A stretch of 64,000 nucleotides of DNA, taken from Salinirubellus litoreus (GTDB taxonomy: Archaea > Halobacteriota > Halobacteria > Halobacteriales > Haloarculaceae). Under the pieces are notes generated by a model that ran no database searches, was not told the DNA's origin, and was given only the letters and a program-made list of their open reading frames with translations. Shown here one piece after another: positions 42,498 to 50,290 of the stretch. The stretch's first letter is position 1; every line of letters starts with the position of its first letter. Position numbers and translations under genes: made by a program. The stretch lies in NCBI RefSeq assembly GCF_037335815.1, contig NZ_CP147841.1:3968001-4032000 (forward strand), in the 5' to 3' direction.

Positions 42498-44258
42498 TTA
42501 GTCCCGCTTGATCCCCGGGTTCGTCACCGCGCCCTCGGCGGGCGAGTCGAACGCCGCGCCGTACTTGGCGAGGACGCCCGAGGTGTAGTTCGGTTCCGGC
42601 GGTTCCCAGTCCCCGAGGCGCTCCTCGAGTTCCGCATCGGAGAGATCGACCGAGACGCTCCGCTCCGGAACGTCGACGGTGATCGTGTCGCCGTCCTCGA
42701 CGGCGGCGATGGGACCGCCGACGAACGCCTCGGGGGCGACGTGGCCGATCATCGGTCCCCGGGTGGCCCCCGAGAATCGACCGTCGGTGATGAGTGCGAC
42801 GTCGTCCTCGTGGCCCGCGCCGACCACCGCGGCGGTGACCCCGAGCATCTCGCGCATCCCCGGGCCGCCCTGGGGGCCCTCGTTTCGGATCACGATGACG
42901 TCACCCGACTCGATCTCCCCCTCCTGGACGTACCGCATGGCGTCCTCCTCGACCTCGAACACCCTCGCCGGGCCCTCGTGGTGGAACTTGTCGTCTCCCG
43001 TGACTTTGAGGACTGCGCCGTCCGGCGCGAGGTTCCCGCGGAGCACCTTGATCGCCCCCTCCTCGTGGATGGGGTCCTCGACCGGTCGGACGAGGTCGGG
43101 GTCGATCGTCTCGTCGTCGGGCAGGTCGAGCGTCCCGAGCTCCTCGGCGATCGTCCGCCCGGTGACGGTCATCGCGTCCCCGTGGATCAGCCCCGCCTCC
43201 AGGAGCCGCCGGAGCACGACCGGCACGCCCCCGCTCTCGTGGAGGTCGTTCATCACGTGCGAGCCGCCGGGCTGGAGGTTCGCCAGCTTCGGCGTCCGCC
43301 GGGTGATCCGGTCGAAGTCGTCGAGTTCGAGATCGACGCCCGCCTCGCGGGCCATCGCGAGGAGGTGGAGCACGCCGTTGGTCGAGCCCCCGAGCGCGAC
43401 CTGCATCGTGATCGCGTTCTCGAACGATTCGCGCGTGAGGATGTCGGAGGGCTTGCGGTCGTTCTCCACACAGTCGAGGACGAGTTCGCCCGCCTCGCGG
43501 GCCACGTCGTAGCGCTCCTCGTCCTCGGCCGGTGCCGACGCGCTCCCGAGCGGCGCGAGCCCGATCGTCTCGGAGATGCTCGCCATCGTGTTGGCGGTGA
43601 ACATCCCGCCACACGAACCCGCACCGGGACACGCGTTGCGCTCCATCTCGCCCAGTTCCGCCTCGCTCATGTCGCCCGAGGCGACCGCCCCGACGCCCTC
43701 GATGACCTGCTGGCCCGTGATCTCCCGGCCCTCGTGCTCGCCGGGCATGATCGAGCCGCCGTAGAGGAACACGCTCGGGAGGTCCGTGCGGATCGCGGCC
43801 ATCATCATTCCGGGGAGGTTCTTGTCACATCCGGCGACGGTGACGAGCGCGTCCATGCGCTCGCCGAACGAAACGAGTTCCACGGAGTCGGCGATCACCT
43901 CCCTGGAGATGAGCGAGGCCTTCATCCCCTCGGTCCCCATCGAGATCGCGTCGGAGATCGTCACGGTGCCGAACTCGATCGGCATCCCGCCCGCGGTTTC
44001 GATACCTTCGATGGCACTCGCGGCCACGTCGTCGAGGTGGACGTTACACGGGGTGATGTCCGCCGCCGGGTTCGGGACCCCAACCATCGGCGAGGCGAGG
44101 TCCTCGTCGTCGAACCCCATCGCCCGGAACATCGCTCTGTGTGGAGCGCGCTCGTACCCCTCGGTCACCTCCCGCGAGCGCAGTCCCTCCGCCTTCTCGG
44201 GTTTGCCGATGCCGCCCTGCTCGTCGCGTTCCTCCGACCGCTCCTGCTGCTGGCTCAT
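42498..44258 (-). CDS. ilvD: dihydroxy-acid dehydratase
   Basis: 586 aa, full length. It dehydrates 2,3-dihydroxy-3-methylvalerate and -isovalerate in isoleucine and valine synthesis. The Fe-S cysteine motifs are TPCNVHLDDVA, VTVAGCDKNLPGMMMAAIR and GSCGGMFTANTMASISE. The C-terminal family signatures are MREMLGVTAAVVGAGHEDDV and ALITDGRFSGATRGPMIGHV. The N-terminal 35 residues are a charged extension. No other ilv/leu genes are in this window. Confidence 0.97.
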   Translation of the reverse strand: MSQQQERSEERDEQGGIGKPEKAEGLRSREVTEGYERAPHRAMFRAMGFDDEDLASPMVGVPNPAADITPCNVHLDDVAASAIEGIETAGGMPIEFGTVTISDAISMGTEGMKASLISREVIADSVELVSFGERMDALVTVAGCDKNLPGMMMAAIRTDLPSVFLYGGSIMPGEHEGREITGQQVIEGVGAVASGDMSEAELGEMERNACPGAGSCGGMFTANTMASISETIGLAPLGSASAPAEDEERYDVAREAGELVLDCVENDRKPSDILTRESFENAITMQVALGGSTNGVLHLLAMAREAGVDLELDDFDRITRRTPKLANLQPGGSHVMNDLHESGGVPVVLRRLLEAGLIHGDAMTVTGRTIAEELGTLDLPDDETIDPDLVRPVEDPIHEEGAIKVLRGNLAPDGAVLKVTGDDKFHHEGPARVFEVEEDAMRYVQEGEIESGDVIVIRNEGPQGGPGMREMLGVTAAVVGAGHEDDVALITDGRFSGATRGPMIGHVAPEAFVGGPIAAVEDGDTITVDVPERSVSVDLSDAELEERLGDWEPPEPNYTSGVLAKYGAAFDSPAEGAVTNPGIKRD

Positions 44259-44309
44259 GCGCGGGGGTCCGCCCCCGGTGGCTTAAGTTTCCGGGCGCAC
44301 CGGGCCGTT

Positions 44310-45149
44310 CTACTCGGGGGGAGCGTCCCACTCCTCGCCGTTGTCCTGCGGCTCGTAGCCGATCGTCTCGCGGGCGTGTTCGAGGTCGTCGAGCCACCGG
44401 CGGTCGTTCGCGCTGACGCCGTAGAAGTGGTCCCACTCGACGCTCTCGTCCCGCAGACAGCACTCGACGAACTGCGCCAGGTCGCGCCGGGACTGCCAGA
44501 GCCCCTTCATTCGGGCGACCTGCTCCTCGTACGCCTCGCTCCCGCGCTCCCAGTCCCCGCGGTCGACGCCGCGCTCGGCGTCGCCGTACGGGTGATCGTA
44601 CTCCGGTTCGCGGACCGCGCCGATGCGCAGGCCGTAGAACCGGACGCCGTGGGCCTCCGCGAGCAGCCGACCGAGATCCTCGCCGTAGCTCTTGGTCAGC
44701 CCGTACCGCGAGTCCGGGCGGTGGGGCTCGTCGTGACCCGCACGGATCCCCTCGTCGTGGTAGACTTCGGGGGCGTTGCGCACCTCGACCATCCCGACGG
44801 CGTGGTTCGAGGAGGCGAAGAGCACGCTGTCGAGCCCCGCGTCGCGGGCGGCCTCGTAGACGTTGTGGAGGCCCTCCAGGTTCTCCGCCAGCGGCCCGGT
44901 CCACGCGATCTCGCGGTCGCCGGGACCGCCGAGCTCCGCCGTCCGTCCCAGGTGGATCACGGCGTCCTGGCCCTCGAAGTGCGGGCGTATATCGTCGTAG
45001 TCGCGCATGTCGGCGACGACCGACTCGCCGCCGTCGGGCGCGGGCCCCTCCTCGACGTCGAGCAGCGTGAAGTCGTACTCCTCCCCGTCGAGGTGCTCGG
45101 TTATCGCCGTTCCGACCCTGCCGTGTGCCCCGGTGATGAGAACGTCCAT
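44310..45149 (-). CDS. extended SDR, Azf/uronate dehydrogenase-like
   Basis: 279 aa from the ATG at 45149. The NAD-binding motif is VLITGAHGRVG, followed by VVADMRDYDDI. The catalytic region contains VLFASSNHAVGM, with the S-S-N-H-A-V-G motif of uronate dehydrogenases, and RYGLTKSYGEDLGRLLAEA with Y-x3-K. This group includes the haloarchaeal NAD-dependent glucose-6-phosphate dehydrogenase Azf of the oxidative pentose phosphate pathway. Sugar-acid or G6P oxidation is therefore likely, but paralogues exist, so the substrate is not certain. Confidence 0.8.
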   Translation of the reverse strand: MDVLITGAHGRVGTAITEHLDGEEYDFTLLDVEEGPAPDGGESVVADMRDYDDIRPHFEGQDAVIHLGRTAELGGPGDREIAWTGPLAENLEGLHNVYEAARDAGLDSVLFASSNHAVGMVEVRNAPEVYHDEGIRAGHDEPHRPDSRYGLTKSYGEDLGRLLAEAHGVRFYGLRIGAVREPEYDHPYGDAERGVDRGDWERGSEAYEEQVARMKGLWQSRRDLAQFVECCLRDESVEWDHFYGVSANDRRWLDDLEHARETIGYEPQDNGEEWDAPPE

Positions 45150-45242
45150 CGGCGTGTCATCCGGTGCCACCCGTTTAGTTCCGTCGCCCGGGGACCTCGG
45201 TCCCGCAGGAACCTTTTTGCGGACCCCCCGTCACGCGGTGGC

Positions 45243-46214
45243 ATGCAACTCGGCGTCGGCCTGCCGTCGTTCTCGAGCGAGTCGCACGCGCTCCCGCCCC
45301 ACCGGTTCGAGGGCTACGTACAGATGGCCGAGGAGTTCGGGTTCGCGGGCGCGTGGCTGATCGAACACCTGACCGAATCGCCGACCTACGCCTCCTCGCT
45401 GCTCGACCCGCTCTCGACGCTCTCGTACGTCGCGGGGGCGACCGACTCGCTCCCCATAGGAACCTCGGTCCTGCTCCTCCCGCTCCGGGATCCGGTGCTG
45501 GTGGCCAAGCGCGCGGCGACGATCCAGCACCTCGCGGGCCGCCGGCTCACCCTCGGGCTCGGGACGGGCTACGTCGAGGCGGAGTTCGACGCCGTCGGCG
45601 TCCCGATGGAGGAACGTTCGGCGCGCTACCTCGAGGGGATCGAACTGCTCCACCGCCTGTTCCACGAGGAGGTCGTGACGTTCGACGGGAAGTTCTACGC
45701 CGTCGAGGAATTCCGCCTCGAACCGAGCCTCGGCCGCCCACCGCGGATCCTCGCGGGCGGTGGCGGGCACGACACCGACGAGGGGCGACGGATCTACCGG
45801 AGCGTGAAGTCCCGACTCGACTACGCCGACGGCTGGATCGCCGCGCCGGGTCCGATGGACGCGGTTCGGGGGGACTGGGCCTCGTTCGCCGACTACCTCG
45901 AGTCGACGGGGCGCGATCCCGAGGCCGCGGAGAAGGTCGCCCTGCAGTACCTCCACCTCGTCCCCGGTGAGGACGGAGCGGTCGCCCGCCAGCAGCGCAA
46001 CGCCTACCGCGAGATGGTCGGCCCGGCCCGCTCGGCCGAGTACGCGATGGAAAACTGGCTGTCGGGGACCGTCGATGAGGTCCGCGAGCACCTCGCGGCC
46101 TACGAGCGCGAGGGGTTCGACGAGGTGATCCTCTACCCGGTCACGCCCGACCCCGCGGCCGCCGAGCGCCAGCTCCGGCGCTACCGTGACCTGCTGCTCC
46201 CGGCGTTCGGCTGA
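45243..46214 (+). CDS. LLM-class (F420-dependent type) oxidoreductase
   Basis: 323 aa from the ATG at 45243. It shows the luciferase-like barrel: MQLGVGLPSF, EEFGFAGAWLIEHLTE, LPIGTSVLLLPLRDPVLVAKRAATIQHLAGRRLTLGLGTGY and the C-terminal GTVDEVREHLAAYEREGFDEV. The conserved G-T-x-V-L-x-x-P-x-R-x-P pattern binds F420 or FMN. In archaea F420 is the probable cofactor. The substrate is unknown. Divergent from the Azf-like gene. Confidence 0.88.
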   Translation: MQLGVGLPSFSSESHALPPHRFEGYVQMAEEFGFAGAWLIEHLTESPTYASSLLDPLSTLSYVAGATDSLPIGTSVLLLPLRDPVLVAKRAATIQHLAGRRLTLGLGTGYVEAEFDAVGVPMEERSARYLEGIELLHRLFHEEVVTFDGKFYAVEEFRLEPSLGRPPRILAGGGGHDTDEGRRIYRSVKSRLDYADGWIAAPGPMDAVRGDWASFADYLESTGRDPEAAEKVALQYLHLVPGEDGAVARQQRNAYREMVGPARSAEYAMENWLSGTVDEVREHLAAYEREGFDEVILYPVTPDPAAAERQLRRYRDLLLPAFG

Positions 46215-46250
46215 TGCGGGCGGCCGACGGCCCCACCGGACTCTCCGGGC

Positions 46251-46652
46251 TCAGTCCCGGTGGGTGACCCCGTAGGTCACCTCGGAGGAGGCGACGCGCC
46301 ACTCCCCGTCGACCTTCCGGTACCGGTCGTCGTAGCTGGCCTGCGTCCACCCGCCGTTCCCGTCGGCATCGCGGTAGAAAAGGAGCAGATACCACCGGCC
46401 GGTCGCGGTCTCACCCTCGACGTCGATGACCGGGTTGGTGACGACGTGTGCCGAGTGCTCGAAGGCCTCGTCGAACCCCTCGCTGGCGAAGCCGTGTATC
46501 TCCTCGTGGCCCTCGAACGTCTCGCCGCTGTCCCTGACGAACCGGCCGTCCTCGGTGAACAGGGAGGTCCAGGTCTCGTAGTCGCCACCGTCGATGGCGA
46601 AGCAGTACTCGTGCTTGAGCCGCCGTATCGCGTGGACGTCCTCCGTCGACAT
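46251..46652 (-). CDS. SnoaL-like (NTF2-fold) protein
   Basis: 133 aa. The NTF2-like pattern is complete: a helix VHAIRRLKHEYCFAIDGGDY, WTSLFTEDGRFVRDSG, EEIHGFASEG, HVVTNPVIDVEGETATGRWY and YDDRYRKVDGEWRVASSEVT. Such proteins act as small ketosteroid-isomerase-like enzymes or ring hydroxylase beta-type domains. No partner enzyme is adjacent apart from a cupin gene 48 bp upstream on the same strand. Confidence 0.85.
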   Translation of the reverse strand: MSTEDVHAIRRLKHEYCFAIDGGDYETWTSLFTEDGRFVRDSGETFEGHEEIHGFASEGFDEAFEHSAHVVTNPVIDVEGETATGRWYLLLFYRDADGNGGWTQASYDDRYRKVDGEWRVASSEVTYGVTHRD

Positions 46653-46699
46653 GGCCGTCCGTCCCGGGCCGGGGTCATAAGTGTACGCCGGGAGCGCCG

Positions 46700-47092
46700 T
46701 CAGTCGGCCGATTCCGGGTCGTACTCGTGGGCGTCGTCGGCCGACGGCGCGCCGATCGCGAGCACGCGGACGCTCGCCTCCGCGTCGTCCGGGTTGTGCG
46801 CCCGGTGGGGACTGCCGGGGTCGACGACGAAGGCCTGGTCCCGTTCGACGACGAACGTCTCGTCGGGCGTCTCGACGTGGAGCTGCCCCTCCAGGACGTA
46901 GAACACCTCGACCTGCTCGTCGTGGTGGTGGTAGGCGAGCGGGAGCTGCTGGCCCGGTGCCGCCTCGTACGTCCGGAGCCCGAGCGGCGCGTCCTCGTAG
47001 TCGAGGCCGACGGCCGCGCTGATCGAGCGGACGTCGACGTCGCGGTCGTCCCACTGATCGAGTCCCGACGGGTCGACGACGTGGTAACCCAT
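46700..47092 (-). CDS. cupin-domain protein
   Basis: 130 aa. Cupin motif 1 is LPLAYHHHDEQVEVFYVLEG (G-x5-H-x-H-x3-E type) and motif 2 is FVVDPGSPHRAHNPDD. One metal site per single barrel. The small size and high His content suggest a binding or isomerase function. Upstream, a run AAAGATTGAAATAATATCGG near 47171-47190 is AT-rich and may contain its promoter. Confidence 0.85.
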   Translation of the reverse strand: MGYHVVDPSGLDQWDDRDVDVRSISAAVGLDYEDAPLGLRTYEAAPGQQLPLAYHHHDEQVEVFYVLEGQLHVETPDETFVVERDQAFVVDPGSPHRAHNPDDAEASVRVLAIGAPSADDAHEYDPESAD

Positions 47093-47304
47093 ACCCGCCC
47101 ATCCTCCCCACCCCGTATCAACCTTCCCCGTCCGGCTCGCGTGGTCCGGCCCAAACTTTCATCCACTTGCCAAAGATTGAAATAATATCGGACGTTACCC
47201 CGAGGTGGGTCGGATCTATCGACCCGACTTCCCCCACCGCCTTCCACCCCCGTCGCACGGGGCCGGCCGGGTCCCCCGCTCGCCGGCCGGCCCCGTCACC
47301 GCCT

Positions 47305-47790
47305 CTACAGTAGCGCCGCCACCTGCCGCCGGAGCGCCGCCCGGTCGCCCGAGTTCTCGATGCTCGCGTGTTCGGCGTCGATGGGCTCGAACGCCGCCCG
47401 GATGGTCCGATACACGCCGAAGTCGGCGTCGCTCGCGTCGTCGGTGCGCGCCTCGATCCGCTCGCGAACGACGCTCTCCTCGCAGGTCACCCGCACGAGG
47501 CGGTACTCGACACCCGTGGTGGCGGCCAGTTCGTCCGCCCGCTGGCGGTGGGTCGCGGCGGCGAACGTCCCGTCGAGGACGACGTTCTCGCCGCGGTCGA
47601 GCCGGGACTGCGCCCGGTCGAACAGCGCCCGGTAGACGGCGTGGCGCTCCTCGTCGGTGTACGCGGGATCGGTGAACAGCTCCCGGCGGACGACGTCGGT
47701 CCGGAGTAACTCCCCTTCGATACGGTCGGCGACCGTCTCCGCGACGGTGGTCTTCCCCACGCCCGGCAGCCCGCAGACGACGACCAGCAT
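47305..47790 (-). CDS. AAA/zeta-like small-molecule kinase
   Basis: 161 aa. The P-loop VVCGLPGVGKTTVAETVADR is at 4-23, with a switch-like GELLRTDVVRRELF containing the substrate Asp. ENVVLDGTFAAATHRQRADE carries the Walker B/LDGTF element, and VVRERIEARTDDASDADFGV is the lid. This layout is shared by small P-loop kinases of the chloramphenicol/zeta/APS-kinase cluster and of archaeal Pro- or tRNA-linked kinases. The substrate is unknown. It is followed upstream by orc1/cdc6 on the same strand, 60 bp away. Confidence 0.85.
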   Translation of the reverse strand: MLVVVCGLPGVGKTTVAETVADRIEGELLRTDVVRRELFTDPAYTDEERHAVYRALFDRAQSRLDRGENVVLDGTFAAATHRQRADELAATTGVEYRLVRVTCEESVVRERIEARTDDASDADFGVYRTIRAAFEPIDAEHASIENSGDRAALRRQVAALL

Positions 47791-47850
47791 TCCCGGGAGG
47801 CTGCGTGGACCCGGGCTTTATCGGTTGTGGACGAGGACCGGGAATCGAAC

Positions 47851-48858
47851 TCACGTCCCGCCGGCGAGCCGGTAGGTCCGTCCCCGGTTCTTCCCCGAGG
47901 CGACGACGAGGTCGTACTGGACCATCTTCGAGAGGTAGTTCCGCACCGTGCGGCGGGTCTTCGGGTCCTCGACCCGCTCCTGGTACTGGCCGTAGAGCTC
48001 GCCGGGATCGATCTCGCCGCACTCGTCGATGATGTCGTACAGCGTCCGCTGGTCGGGGGTGAGCCGGTCGAGGCTGGCCCGGCGGACCGCCCGTCTGCCC
48101 TCCGGGACCGCGGCCTCGAACCGCTCACGGGTGATCCGCTCCGCCTCCTCGCGATCGGCCCCGCGGGCCGCCGACCGGAGGATCCCGATGGCGACCCGGG
48201 CGTCGCCCGCGGCGGCGTCGGCGACGAACGCCAGATCGTCGCGGTCGACCTCGGCGTCGAGGCCCCACTCGACTCGCGCCTCGAGGATGTCGGTCAGCGC
48301 CTCGACGCCGTACTTGTCGAACTGCACCCGGACGGCGCTGTGGAGCCGGCTGGCGAGCCGGTCGTCCAGCCCCGCGAACAGGTCCGTCTCCCGGTTGGCG
48401 ATACACACCATCGACAGCCCCTTCGTCCGGTAGAGATCGTAGAGCACCCGCGTGTCCTCGAGCTGGTCGACCTCGTCGAGCACGACCACGTACGGCGGGC
48501 CGTCGTACTCGACGAGCCGTTCGAGCAGTTCGTCCTTCGGGGTGGACCGACGGTGGACGTCGACCGTCCTCCCGACCCCTTCGAGGATGCGGTAGAGCGC
48601 CCGAAATCGGGAGTAGTTCTGCCAGCAGTTGACGTACCCCGTCACGACGTCGAGCACCTCCTCGCGGAGCCGCTCGACCGTGTACCGGGCGATGCAGGTC
48701 TTCCCGGCCCCCGTCGGCCCGAACAGGAGCGCCGTCTCGGCCGGTTCGCCACGGGCGACGGGCGCGAGGGCGTTCGAGAGGGCGTCGACCGCCTCCTCGC
48801 GGTGTTCGACCTCGCTCGGCACGAAGTCGGGCTGGAGCACCCGCGCGTCCCGTATCAT
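47851..48858 (-). CDS. cdc6: Orc1/Cdc6 replication initiator-type protein
   Basis: 335 aa from the ATG at 48858. VLQPDFVPSEVEHREEAVDA is the Orc1 start; Walker A is LLFGPTGAGKTCIARYT; Walker B YVVVLDEVDQLED; sensor 1 MVCIANRETD; sensor 2 region AAGDARVAIGILRSAA. The C-terminal winged helix includes LTPDQRTLYDIIDECG and TRRTVRNYLSKMVQYDLVVA. It is shorter than the usual 380-420 aa and is probably one of several paralogues. A TATA box (CACTTATATCG) near 48889 and tandem TTCCGATA repeats just beyond suggest autoregulation. No convincing origin repeats were found. Confidence 0.9.
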   Translation of the reverse strand: MIRDARVLQPDFVPSEVEHREEAVDALSNALAPVARGEPAETALLFGPTGAGKTCIARYTVERLREEVLDVVTGYVNCWQNYSRFRALYRILEGVGRTVDVHRRSTPKDELLERLVEYDGPPYVVVLDEVDQLEDTRVLYDLYRTKGLSMVCIANRETDLFAGLDDRLASRLHSAVRVQFDKYGVEALTDILEARVEWGLDAEVDRDDLAFVADAAAGDARVAIGILRSAARGADREEAERITRERFEAAVPEGRRAVRRASLDRLTPDQRTLYDIIDECGEIDPGELYGQYQERVEDPKTRRTVRNYLSKMVQYDLVVASGKNRGRTYRLAGGT

Positions 48859-48883
48859 CTCACTCGCCGCCTTTCGCGGCCCA

Positions 48884-48923
48884 CGATATAAGTGGACCCG
48901 TGGGGTTTCCGATAGTTCCGATA
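48884..48923 (-). promoter_or_regulatory. orc1/cdc6 promoter with tandem 9-mer
   Basis: On the gene strand ACTTATATCG is centred about 30 nt before the ATG at 48858. Directly upstream, the plus strand carries TTCCGATAG TTCCGATAC (48907-48924), a tandem repeat positioned like a regulator binding site. Confidence 0.45.
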
Positions 48924-49053
48924 CGGGGTCCGCCCCGGACACTGGCGGCCGTGCCCGGTGCGCTCCCGGCTGTCCCGCGCCTGCCCGTGGACCCGGCCCT
49001 CGCCGGAACCCCCGGGTCGGTGGTGAATCCGCACGCCGACCGGGAACGGGGGA

Positions 49054-49596
49054 CTACCTGTTCACCTCGTACCGGTGCTCGACGATCCCGCTGGCGTGGG
49101 ATTCGGCATCACACGATCGGAGTTTCTGACGGTCGTACCCGCCTCCGAAGAGGGGCACACCGTCCCCGAGGAGAACCGGTACGTAGAAGAGTCGGAGGAC
49201 GTCGATCTCCCGCTCCCGCAGGAAGGCCCGAGCGGTCGACGCCCCGCCCACCACCCAGACGTGCTCGTACCGCTGTCTGAGCTCCGTCGACAGATCGGCA
49301 ACGTCACGAGCCACGAACTCGACCGCCTCGGTAGCGGGTGAGAGATCCCGGTGGGTGAGAACGTAGGTCGGCCTGTCATCGTACGGCCACTGGCCGAAGC
49401 TCAGGACCTGTTCGTAGGTCGTCGCGCCCATCACGAGACAATCGACGCTCTCGAAGAACTCCGAGAAACCCTCGACGTCCTCGTTGTCGTCCGATCCCGT
49501 CTGGAACTCTTCGAGCCAATCGACACCTCCCTCGGCGTCCGCAACGTATCCGTCGACGCTCGTCGCGATGTAGAGAGTGACCCGACCAGTGTCCAT
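49054..49596 (-). CDS. dihydrofolate reductase-like (RibD C-terminal) protein
   Basis: 180 aa. VTLYIATSVDGYVADAEGGVDW is the DHFR/RibD-C opening, VDCLVMGATTYEQVLSF the central strand and helix, YVLTHRDL follows, and EHVWVVGGASTARAFLRERE carries the G-G-A-x cofactor loop. The ending LFYVPVLLGDGVPLF is diagnostic of this family of NADPH-dependent reductases. It need not be a true DHFR. Alone on its strand. Confidence 0.88.
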   Translation of the reverse strand: MDTGRVTLYIATSVDGYVADAEGGVDWLEEFQTGSDDNEDVEGFSEFFESVDCLVMGATTYEQVLSFGQWPYDDRPTYVLTHRDLSPATEAVEFVARDVADLSTELRQRYEHVWVVGGASTARAFLREREIDVLRLFYVPVLLGDGVPLFGGGYDRQKLRSCDAESHASGIVEHRYEVNR

Positions 49597-49690
49597 CTCG
49601 AACTGTTACATCTCACTCGCTAATACGTTTGCGCCGACCTCGCGTCCCGCCGAGTTCCTTCCCGGACGATGGCATCTACGGTCTCGTGGG

Positions 49691-50137
49691 TCAGTCCTCG
49701 CCGGGCAGACCGACCCGGAAGGCCGGCGACCGGTCGGTCCCGTCGTCCTCGGTGGTCCGCTCGACGCGCCGGTCGGCCAGACGGGCCAGGACCACCTGCT
49801 CGCCGATGTCCTCGTCGGCGATCTCCGAGATGAACTGGAGCGACCGGGCGTGAGCGCCGAACGCCGTCCCGGACAGGTTGGCGAGCGGCGGCTCCAGCGT
49901 AACCGGATCGTCGTACTTCTTGGTGTGGGTCTCGCCGAGCGAGAGGCCGCGGACGTAGTCGGTCATCCGGTCGACCACGTCCGGGCCGATCCACCCGAGC
50001 CGCTCGTAGTAACGCAGCGCGTTCAGCGCGCCGCTGGTCCCGAACTCCTCGCCGAGGTAGTGTGCCCACCGGAGCGCCGCCGCCATCCGGTCGGGCGAGG
50101 TGTCCAGGCGCTGTAGGTGGATCGAACTGGTCGACAT
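49691..50137 (-). CDS. archaellum FlaD/FlaE-domain protein
   Basis: 148 aa. The core, AALRWAHYLGEEFGTSGALN then ALRYYERLGWIGPDVVDRM, matches the FlaE domain also found at the C-terminus of the fused protein at 55311 (LEWLAELVEVTGPTAALKAI and SYYEDVDWIGPSV). It is a cytoplasmic archaellum accessory (switch/adaptor) component. It follows arlJ by about 150 bp on the same strand and probably closes the operon. A C-terminal extension (VERTTEDDGTDRSPAFRVGL) is not part of the domain. Confidence 0.8.
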   Translation of the reverse strand: MSTSSIHLQRLDTSPDRMAAALRWAHYLGEEFGTSGALNALRYYERLGWIGPDVVDRMTDYVRGLSLGETHTKKYDDPVTLEPPLANLSGTAFGAHARSLQFISEIADEDIGEQVVLARLADRRVERTTEDDGTDRSPAFRVGLPGED

Positions 50138-50290
50138 CGGTCCTGTTCGTCCATCGCGGGCCGTCGGTAAAAGCGCGCGACCGGTTTCGGCACGTGTATC
50201 GAGTCCCGATAGCGTCGTCTCGATGGATCGTGGACTCCGGAACGGGCGCGACCCGTCGACGGACCCCCGCTCGCGTCGGTTCCCGGTGGT

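Noticed and set aside
42426..46214. 1262-residue plus-strand ORF
   Set aside because: Only its last 323 codons (from 45243) are a real LLM oxidoreductase; the rest is antisense to ilvD and the Azf-like gene.
48900..49050. Replication origin next to orc1/cdc6
   Set aside because: No family of long origin-recognition-box repeats or AT-rich unwinding element visible; only one tandem 9-mer.
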